64,000 bases of DNA, taken from positions 32,179,732-32,243,731 of the forward strand of contig CM055095.1 of assembly GCA_029204225.1 (NCBI GenBank), written 5' to 3'. Shown one piece after another: positions 56,091 to 64,000 of this stretch. The stretch's first letter is position 1; every line of letters begins with the position of its first letter. This DNA comes from Diphasiastrum complanatum (Eukaryota; Streptophyta; Lycopodiopsida; Lycopodiales; Lycopodiaceae). Below the pieces are notes generated by a model. That model was not told the origin of the DNA, did not search any database, and saw nothing but the letters and a program-made list of their open reading frames with translations. A program made the translations under genes and the position numbers.

Positions 56091-56750
56091 ATGGATCGCC
56101 CTTATGATCCGAAATCTACGGTGGACTCTCCACCAGAGATGGTTTTTCCATCCACCAAATAGGCTCAATTCAACAGATATTCTCGGATGAAATCTCAAGT
56201 CCAAGAGCCATCCACAAACCCATTCGATAGATGGGAACCTATGCGTTATGAAACTCCATATGAACGACCACAATTTCATGCTACCAAATCCTCACATGCA
56301 AGAGCTCACTTAAACGGAGCTTTCGCAAATAATGTTCCACGTACTGAAAAAAGGACCCCAAAGCTCGACTTACCTAAGTACGATGGCAACATTGATCCTC
56401 AAAGATTTCTTCAAGTCTTTGAGAATGCATGTGATGTCTATGGCGAAACATCACCAGACGCCATGATTCAACTGTTCTCGATGACCATGATTAATCGAGC
56501 ACGAGAATGGTTTTTTAACCTTGATCGTGAAGATAAACGTGACTGGTCACTCTTGAAGGAGGCCTTTATCAAACGCTTCAAGCCATTTCGCTTGATAGAA
56601 AGTCCTTTTGTCAAACTAAGTAATATCAAAATGACAAAAGACGGAAAAGTGCGTGACTACATTGAACGATTTAAACGATTAAAAAGTCAGGCACAAGAGC
56701 AACCCACCGAATCCATGCTCATCATTTGGTTCCTTGTTGGACTCCCATGA
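56091..56750 (+). pseudogene. Gypsy D gag
   Basis: Starts MDRPYDPKSTVDS, has TAG at 56160-56162, then an open frame from 56187. KLDLPKYDGNIDPQRFLQVF, WFFNLDREDKRDWSLLKEAF and VRDYIERFKRLKSQ are the retrotransposon Gag capsid segments. Closed by TGA at 56748-56750. Confidence 0.88.
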
Positions 56751-58721
56751 ATGATAAGACATGAACTTTGTTCCAATGATGAATATACATCATTGAAACA
56801 AGTCATGTCTAATGCCATTCGGGAAGAAGACGAGGGCTCAGATATCGATGAACCACGAGAACGGAGAACAAATCATGATGTCCAAGAAGCTCGCCCAAAC
56901 GATGACACATGAGAACAGTTCTGGAAGACACAGATGGAGTTGCTTAACCAGCAACACCAACAACAGATGGAGAAACTCACGAAAGAGTTTTAGAACACTC
57001 TTAAGTCTATCCAGACTTCGATGTTGAGTCAGTTACCCACTGGCCAAATCCACCATAGAAGAGAGAACACGTGGTGCCCTCACTACCAAGGTGCACACAC
57101 TGGCAATGAGTGCCCTTCATACCAACCGGTCCCAGATACTTCCTTGATCAAATGTGAAATCTATGACTTTATGGGCCATACCTCTCTTTATTGCTATTAT
57201 AACCCGAGGAACCAGCCTCACAGCTAGTCAGGAGGATATTATCAACCTCCTAGACAACCATTTGTTTCACAACACCACCACACGACTTATCAACCACGAA
57301 ACAACCAGGTCCATACGCAAGAGTTGCCCAGACAACCTAGACATGACCCTCCACCACAACTGGCGCTCTCAGGTTCACCACCAAGAGGACAACGAGATCT
57401 AGGAGCACAAAAACATAGACATCCTCGAGAATCTGCCCAAGCACATTGGGTAGAAAACTCCTACAATCAATCATATCACAATGATACAACAATTCCATCA
57501 TCTAGTCATCACCATTATCAAACCGACAACTCATGCTCATGCAAACAAGCTGAGTATTCCACACCACCAGAAAACCCAGCACAGCTAGCCATCCAAGATG
57601 GTTACGCTATCGCCACGGGACCCATGAGCAACCGCTGTTTTATTTGTGGTGAAACAGAACATTTCATGGCTAACTGTAAAGTTAAAAACCAATACCATGC
57701 GGAATGTCCCGACTGTGTTCGCAAACATAGCTTCAAAGACTGTCCTAAACAACCTAATAGGATCCTTCCAGCACGTCATATCACATCCGAACCTGTTAGA
57801 GTTCTTACTAGAGCACAACGCCAACAACAAGAACAACAGCAAGACCATGGAAAATCAGCTGACCCACATGGAAGCCATTTGATGGCTTCCACATTACCAA
57901 AAGACTACCCGGACCCAAAAGTCGAACAAAGGCAATACAATGAATTTCGAGATGAATTTTTGCGAGAGGAAGAACATACGGAAAGTCCGTTATCAGCTCA
58001 TATCCCCGAAAAGGAGCAATCCCTACAGGGACTTGAAGTATTTTCTGACCTCCTGCAAGCTCAACTCACTATGTCATTCCATAGTGCAATCGAATCCTTT
58101 ACCAGACTTCAACGTTGTATCCATCGTAGTTTTCAACTGTCTCCTATTCTTGATGAACAGCAAAAACCAGAAGACATTCCCGAAATTCCTCAGATTCCTA
58201 TGAATCTGATGAATATAGGTGTTGCTAAGGGGAATAGCATCACACTACCTTTGTCCTATAAAGATTATCCCACAGTATCCGCTATCCTTGATAGCGGATC
58301 AGGCATTAATATAATGGCTTTGTCATTGGCAAAGTCATGGGGCTTCCATGCCCTCGATCAACCTCACATGGCTGATCAACGAGTTACCAACCCTGCTAGT
58401 CATTTATCAAATATAAAAGTTCAAATAGCAGATGTCAAGTTTGTTATCGATTGTGTCATCTTAGACCTACCAAAAGATGCTAATACATATAAACTCCTTC
58501 TTGGTACACCTTGGCTCCAGATGGCAGGTGTTGTCCAAGATTGGAAGCATAGTAAAACTACCTTTGGCAACCACGAGAAACGAGTCACGGTTGACTCAGC
58601 AGGCCATGTCAAGCCAACCAAGGCATACAATGATTGGTCATCTACAACATATGACGAATCAGATAGTGCCCCGATCCAACCAAAAGGCCATTATACACGA
58701 TCCACGGACATAATCAATTAG
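56751..58721 (+). pseudogene. Gypsy D zinc knuckles and protease
   Basis: After the capsid come CPHYQGAHTGNEC (about 57080) and, in the 57324-58721 frame, a canonical knuckle CFICGETEHFMANC with a further Cys/His cluster (CPDCVRKHSFKDC). The protease reads ILDSGSGINIMALSLAKS (58290-58340) and later LLGTPWLQMAGVVQDW. The frame ends at TAG 58719-58721 where C has TGG. Confidence 0.88.
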
Positions 58722-58760
58722 GGTCATGCACTAGCCACTGTGGACTGTGCGGATTCCAAT

Positions 58761-58763
58761 TGA
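58761..58763 (+). other. In-frame TGA shared with copy C
   Basis: Same position and context (DSN-TGA) as 15891-15893 in copy C. A second shared stop, TAG, is at 59346-59348 (C: 16477-16479). Confidence 0.7.
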
Positions 58764-58790
58764 TGTTGTATCGAAACCGTTGCAGCAGAT

Positions 58791-59270
58791 GTGGATATTA
58801 TCCCATCTTCTATAGACATTGACACGCCCATCATCCCACTTATGATGATTGACCCAATTCCTATAGCTTGGTGCCCAGGAGAACCTAGCGTCACTACCGC
58901 CCATGTTTCGGAAGAAGGTCTTCTTTCCATAGATGATGCAGAAATGACGGATGAACATGTACTCCTCTATCTAGATGCCCAATCTCATCCACCAAAATCA
59001 ACTCCTAAGGAGATCAAGACTCTAGGACCGTTGGCTCATGTCCAACTAACGTCCAAAATACCCAACACACAAGCATACAGGCCCAAATCCAAAGTTTATA
59101 CATGGGATGTGTATACAGACGAAGTCTGGGATACAATCAATGACGATATAATAAGTGAGGTAACAACACCGCCCACTCAAAAATCACAAAAACCTCAGTT
59201 ACAAAAAAATAAAATCATTGATACACAATTAGCCGAGTGTCAAAAACAAATGCGTGCAAAGCTTAAATAG
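58791..59270 (+). pseudogene. Gypsy D linker between protease and polymerase
   Basis: 159 codons homologous to 15921-16436 in C, with TDEVWDTINDDIISE and a Pro/Gln-rich end. Function unknown. It ends at TAG where C has CAG. Confidence 0.75.
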
Positions 59271-59406
59271 CCGATAAAGCCCTTGTCTAAGGAGACAGAA
59301 ATCAAACAATCAGACCAAGCTTCCACGTCTGGTAGTGAATCAACTTAGATGATTCCCAAAGTCCAAGAACACTTTTGATCTTCCACAGAAATTCAAAGAC
59401 TTTACA

Positions 59407-60873
59407 TTGGATGACGTCGTTATCCAGTTACCACAGCCACATCGGGAACCTACACTAAGTTCCAATTCCTTTGAAGGACCCGCTAAGACAATTCCACTAA
59501 ACCTTAAAGATCCTGATGAGGACATAGATCGAATAGTTCATGTTGGTGCACATCTGTCATCAACCCAACTGTTTAACCTAGAGACTTTAATACACAAATA
59601 TAGAGATGTATTTGCATGGAATTATACCGAAATGAAAGGAATTTCCCCTGAAATAGTAGTACATCGGATTCCTCTAGAAGACAATGCTAAGCCTGTTAGG
59701 ACTAAACCTTACCGTAGTAACCTCGTCTATCATGCGGGGATCAATGAGGATATTAAGAAATTCCTGGATGTTGGCTTCATTTATGAGGTCCAACATACTG
59801 ATTGGGTATCACCCATTGTGGTTGTACTCAAGAAAAATGGCAAGCTTCGTATCTGTGTCGACCTCAAGAACCTTAATGTGGTTACGAAGAAAGACCATTT
59901 TCCCTTACCTTTAACGACCCAAATCTTAGAGAAAATGGCAGGAGCTGAAGCTTTCAGCTTCTTGGATGGATTCAACGATTATTTTCTTGTTCAAATAGCC
60001 CCTGAAGATAAACATAAAATAGCCTTTGCCACAGAGAACGGGGTTTACGCTTATAACGTTATGCCTTTTGGCTTATGTAACGCCCCCTCAACATTCCAAC
60101 GGGTCATGCAACTGGCCTTTCAAGATCTGTTACATCGGATCGTGGAGATTTATCTCGACGATCTAGGTGTACATTCTTCCGCTGCTACACACCTAGACGC
60201 CTTGGAGAAAATCTTCATTCGTTCTCGTAGGTTCCGCATCTCACTAAACCCTGATAAATGCCAAATATGGGTCACCCGCAGGGTTGTACTCGGGCATATA
60301 ATATCAAAGGACGGTATTTCTATTGACCCGTCAAAAATCAAGGTTATCGTGGACATGCCCCTACCTGCAACAGTGAAGGAAGTATTTGTCTTCCTCGGTC
60401 ATACCAACTATTATAGCATCTTTATAATCGACTATGCCGGCAAGGCACACCTCATTTATTTAGTTGTGGTAGATCCTTACTGGACCGAAGAACAAATTAA
60501 GGCCTTTGAGGAGTTGAAAACAGCCCTCACGACTGATCCCATACTTCGCTCGCCAGATTACACGAAAGAGTTCCATGTGCATACTGACGCAAGTAAGTAT
60601 GCCATTGGAGGTCTTCTTGCACAACCGGACGAGTATGGCAAAGACTTTCCCATATGTTTCTTAAGCCGGCAACTCGTGCCTGCTGAAGTAAACTATACAA
60701 CTACCGAAAGAGAAGCATTGGCAATGGTCTACGCTGTACAACAACTAAGACATTATTTATTAGGCCAGACCTTTGCTTTCTACATAGTCCATCAAGCACT
60801 TCTATATATCATTAATAAGTCTTGTAAGACGGGACAAATAGCTCGATGGCTACTAATTTTAAAAGAAATTTAA
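59407..60873 (+). pseudogene. Gypsy D reverse transcriptase and RNase H, 488 codons
   Basis: Contains VSPIVVVLKKNGKLRICVDL, FSFLDGFNDYFLVQI, MPFGLCNAPSTFQRVM, IYLDDLGVHS and the connection segment that C lacks (HLDALEKIFIR...LGHIISKDG). RNase H follows: HTDASKYAIGGLLAQ and TTEREALAM, then FYIVHQALLYI, where C has YTDHQ, so an RNase H Asp is lost. A 17-bp loss near 59370 shifts the frame before it. Ends at TAA 60871-60873. Confidence 0.92.
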
Positions 60874-62304
60874 TTTCTGTGTAGTCGTTCGAAAAGAAAT
60901 CCAACATTTCATGGCGGATCACCTTTCTAGACTACCAAGTGCTGAAAAAGCAACTGCACTAGTCAACGATGATCTTCCTGATGCATGCCTTTTTTAGATC
61001 GATGCTACACCCTTATGGGCTGAGGAGATCACTCAGTTCCTCACATCAGGCCAACTAAAAGAAGGCCCGAGTACAACGGAAAAAACAAAATTTTTAATAA
61101 AAGCAGCGCCCTTTCAATTAATTGCAGGACAACTTTACAAAAGGGGCGTTGACGACATTATTTGACGATGTGCTTATGAATTTGAGATACAACCGATAAT
61201 ATCTCAGGCTCATGAGGGCATTGGGGGTGGCCACTTTTCTGCTAAAGCCACAGTGAAGATTATCCTTAGAGCAGGATTGTGGTGGCCATCTTTGTTTAAA
61301 GACACGTTTGTTGTCATTAAAGCGTGTGATGTCTGTCAACGAGCAAAGAAAAATACCAAAGCAGACTTCACACCATTGACTCCCATTATAGGAGGCAAAG
61401 CCTTCCATAAGTGGGAGATTGACTTTGTTGGACCAATCTGTCCAACAGCAAAACATACCCAAGCTCGATACATCCTCATAGCCACAGATTATGCCACTAA
61501 GTGGGTGGAGGCTCGAGCAACGAAGGACGCCAATGCAAAAACAGTTGCACGTTTTCTTTACAAAAATATTATTGCCCGTTTTGGCTGTCCCATAGAGCTT
61601 GTTAGTGATCGCGGCATGCATTTTTTAAATGCCGTCGTTGATAATCTCCTACGCCATTACCTTGTCGTTCACAGAAAAAGTACACCGTACTATCCTAGGT
61701 GTAATGGTCAGGCTAAATCAACTAACAAGACGATCTATAAAATTTTAACCAAGATAGTTGAAACCAGTCGCTCTGATTGGGAAACAAAACTTTTCTTAGC
61801 TATCTGGGCTTACCGCACCACCCTGAAGAAAGCCACTGGGTGGAATACACCTTTCCACTTAGTATATGGTCAAGAAGCGGTAATGCTCGTAGAATTCTAA
61901 ATACCTTCGCTAAGAGTTACGGACACTTTTTCAACAGATCTCTGTGAAAAGGCTTCAATAGAATAACAAGTCAAAACCAGACTATTTACGTTAGCCCAGT
62001 TATGCAAGATGAGACTAATATCTTATCACGCACAACTAGTTAACAAACGACGCCAAAAGGCCTGGCATGACCCTCACCTGCGCAATAAAGATCTACACTT
62101 AGAGGTGACCACGTGCTTCTTTATACATCAAAGAAGCACCCCGGCAAATTGAAGTTCAGAAGTGAGAGGCCATACGTTATTAATAAAAAATTTCCTAATG
62201 GTGCTGTCCAATTACAAACACTTGACGGGATACTCCTAGACACTGTCGTAAACGGTGGTCGTCTACGGCGGTATTACGAAGAGTTGTTCTTTGTTGACCC
62301 AATT
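60874..62304 (+). pseudogene. Gypsy D integrase
   Basis: The zinc-binding part (HEGIGGGHFSA...CDVCQRAKK) is followed by the core with IDFVGP and VSDRGMHFLN. The third catalytic residue is changed: NGQAKSTNK where C has NGQAESTNK. The 61253-61900 frame covers most of the core, and 62113-62307 the C-terminal part ending FVDPI. Stops near 61015, 61164, 61898 and 61964 break it. Confidence 0.88.
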
Positions 62305-62668
62305 TAACATCTTTTCCCTAGTACATATTCTACATTTCTCTTTATTTTATTATTTTTTAATTTAATTTTATTTTTACTTCTCGTTTTGCATGCCTTGTTT
62401 TATGTCCTTTCTATGCATTTTCCCTTCTTGTACATACTCATGGGTCATGAATGTCCTAGATCAACAAAAGATAGGCTACACCATAGGAACTGATTCTCAC
62501 ACTTTAGCCACCTCATCTCCGTGTCTAACTGGTATCTCAGACATACAACCATTCATGGGGATACACTCTTCTCACAAGAACTTCTCCTTTGTACCACAAT
62601 CATATTTTCCCCCTAAAGTTCTTCACTTGCATACAACAGATCCATTCTTTCATATTTAGGTTTTGACA
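62305..62668 (+). other. Gypsy D 3' untranslated region
   Basis: Matches the 3' flank of copy C (19317-19590) up to about 62524, then diverges. Confidence 0.6.
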
Positions 62669-62960
62669 AATCTTAACCGACATGATCCACTTCAATCTCA
62701 ACCGATGAGATTTACTTCAATCTCAACCGACGGGATCCACTTCAATCTCAACCGATGGGATCCACTTCAATCTCGACCGACGGAACTTCACAAGATCTCG
62801 ACCGACGAAGCTTCACAAAATCTCGACCGACGGACCTTCACAAGATTTTGACCGACGGACCTTCACAAGATCTCGATCGACGGACCTTCACAAAATCTCG
62901 ATCGACGGACCTTCACAAGATCTCGACCGACGGACATTCACAAGATCTCGACCGACGCTA
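62669..62960. repeat. 25-bp minisatellite, right array beside gypsy D
   Basis: About eleven copies with an exact 25-bp period; core TCTCRACCGACG and spacer GGACCTTCACAAG or GGATCCACTTCAA. Same core as 54943-55380. Confidence 0.92.
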
Positions 62961-63452
62961 CAGACACGTCCCATCTCGTCCGCGCTCATCCAAAGGCGTC
63001 CATAAATGCCATCACTTCGACCACATTCACACCTCAGCGAAGTGCGAACTCTGGAGCTCCCTGGCGACGATCCTCTGGCGATTTTCAGACTCTCCTACAT
63101 GATCCTGGTGCTCTCTCATCCGGTGCATCCGTTAGTGCTTCTACACCATCTCCACCCAGTTTCAGCCATCCTCGTGTATTTGTCATTGAGAGCACCATCA
63201 CAAACCATTACCAACCCTAATATCGCCAATGGAGAACAAAGCATTTGATACATTTTGCATGCTGAGGGGTAGTGTCACACAAGCATTCCAAACACTTCTG
63301 TTACACTATTGAGCATCAACTTTTAATCTTCCACACTTTTCATCCTTTCCAAACAACCGTCTTAACCTCTTCCGCTTAATCACAACACAGTAACTCAAGC
63401 CACAGGTCAAGTAGATGAAGCCACCACCACTCCCACACTGATTACTACACCA
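62961..63452. other. Spacer, nothing recognised
   Basis: No gene, LTR end or primer-binding site was found. Confidence 0.35.
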
Positions 63453-64000
63453 ATGCCAACAACCTCACCACTGGCACAAATTTTTTGGGGGCGAGGAGTG
63501 GGGATATCCAGTCTCCAGGACACAGAAGTGGCTCAGCAAACACAGGCCCAGCAAGTCCACACACTGGACACATCGCAATATTTTGATGTTGCGGACTTGA
63601 TGGAAATAAGTGACGATGAGCCAGAAAAGGTGGAGCAACTAGAAAAAAGTCTGACCCCTCCACTAACCACCACCACCACAATCATTACTAACATCATCCC
63701 TCCACCTCCACCTCCACCTCCACCTCCACCTCCACCTCCATCTTCAGCTCTAACACCACATTTATTTTTTGGTTTAGCCTCACCATCCCACACCCCAGAT
63801 CAGTACCCAACTCTCACTAACCCTGAAAAGCTCACTGAAGCAGCCAAGTGCTCGATGATAGGCCTATCCGAAATGAGCTACCACATGCATTGGTTGGTGA
63901 GCCAGCATCAAATGCTCGAGAGCAAAGTCCAGCATCAAGACCAAGAGATTGTACAATATCAAAGGCTGGCCAAAGAAAAAGAGAAAGAGACAATGGAAAC
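63453..64000 (+). CDS. Unknown proline-rich, coiled-coil-like protein, leaves the window
   Basis: The frame is open from ATG 63453 to the end of the window (about 182 codons), with an in-frame TAA at about 63360 upstream. It starts MPTTSPLAQIFWGRG, has an acidic/Gln-rich part (ISDDEPEKVEQLEK), a Thr run, a stretch of about 14 Pro from a CCTCCA repeat (about 63695-63738), and a helical Gln/Lys/Glu-rich end (SQHQMLESKVQHQDQEIVQ...) likely to form a coiled coil. The position after a gypsy element suggests Gag N-terminal or an extra frame of another element; I do not recognise it. Being cut by the window edge, its end is unknown. Confidence 0.5.
   Translation, partial: MPTTSPLAQIFWGRGVGISSLQDTEVAQQTQAQQVHTLDTSQYFDVADLMEISDDEPEKVEQLEKSLTPPLTTTTTIITNIIPPPPPPPPPPPPPPSSALTPHLFFGLASPSHTPDQYPTLTNPEKLTEAAKCSMIGLSEMSYHMHWLVSQHQMLESKVQHQDQEIVQYQRLAKEKEKETME

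Larger units (their letters stand above)
56091..62304 (+). mobile_element. Ty3/gypsy element D, full coding length but broken
   Basis: Order: gag, zinc knuckles, protease, linker, reverse transcriptase, RNase H, integrase. Copy C covers its 57963-62524. PFGLCNAPSTFQRVM and the Gag layout point to a chromodomain-less (Tat/Athila-like) lineage, which is inference. LTRs could not be delimited. Many stops and frame shifts make it non-autonomous. Confidence 0.9.

Noticed and set aside
62755-63102. Frame with repeated RPTDLHKIS-like units
   Set aside because: It is a translation of the 25-bp minisatellite; the period is not a multiple of three, so other frames read similarly.

Overview
This is plant nuclear DNA dominated by transposable elements. 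The evidence is a 6-phosphogluconate dehydrogenase start with plant-like sequence, a many-exon WD40 gene with short GT-AG introns, Ty1/copia and Ty3/gypsy LTR retrotransposons with plant primer-binding sites (TGGTATCAGAGC and TTGGCACCGTTG types), and many CT/GA and GT microsatellites. I cannot place the species. The decayed, nested retroelements suggest a large, repeat-rich genome.

Host genes. (1) At the left edge, on the minus strand, is the first ~120 codons of 6-phosphogluconate dehydrogenase (pentose phosphate pathway); its frame closes at positions 5-7, apparently through an extra TG in a GTGTGTG run. (2) At 37482-40365, minus strand, eleven exons join in phase into a 405-codon frame of a DCAF12-like WD40 protein, a putative CUL4-DDB1 ubiquitin ligase substrate receptor. 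Its first coding exon was not found. (3) At 2686-3328, minus strand, a two-exon gene of unknown family lies inside a 1.41 kb unit bounded by perfect 24-bp inverted repeats.

Layout. 1-7.8 kb: PGD start, inverted-repeat unit, tandem repeats and microsatellites. 7.8-15 kb: copia gag relic, a 176-bp solo LTR with 5-bp target duplication, then an LTR end with primer-binding site and 3.3 kb of non-coding DNA. 15.1-19.6 kb: truncated gypsy copy C. 19.7-24.2 kb: a foldback element and two minus-strand copia derivatives. 24.7-27.8 kb: decayed plus-strand copia element A. 27.8-32.8 kb: minus-strand non-autonomous LTR element B inserted into A, with LTRs about 97% identical and an uninterrupted 663-codon frame encoding a zinc-knuckle protein with an internal duplication. 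34.8-35.9 kb: internally deleted copia copy. 37.5-40.4 kb: the DCAF12-like gene. 41.9-45.7 kb: gypsy F. 46.0-52.9 kb: two LTR/primer-binding-site units, gypsy gag-protease relic E, another LTR end and an inverted LTR fragment. 54.9-63 kb: gypsy D, the same family as C and E, with the same 25-bp minisatellite on both sides. 63.45-64 kb: the start of an unidentified proline-rich frame that leaves the window.

The window reads as a host WD40 gene surrounded by successive waves of insertion. C, D and E are relatives of one gypsy lineage; two nonsense codons shared by C and D suggest spread of an already stop-containing lineage. Element B is the youngest datable insertion and carries the least explained protein.
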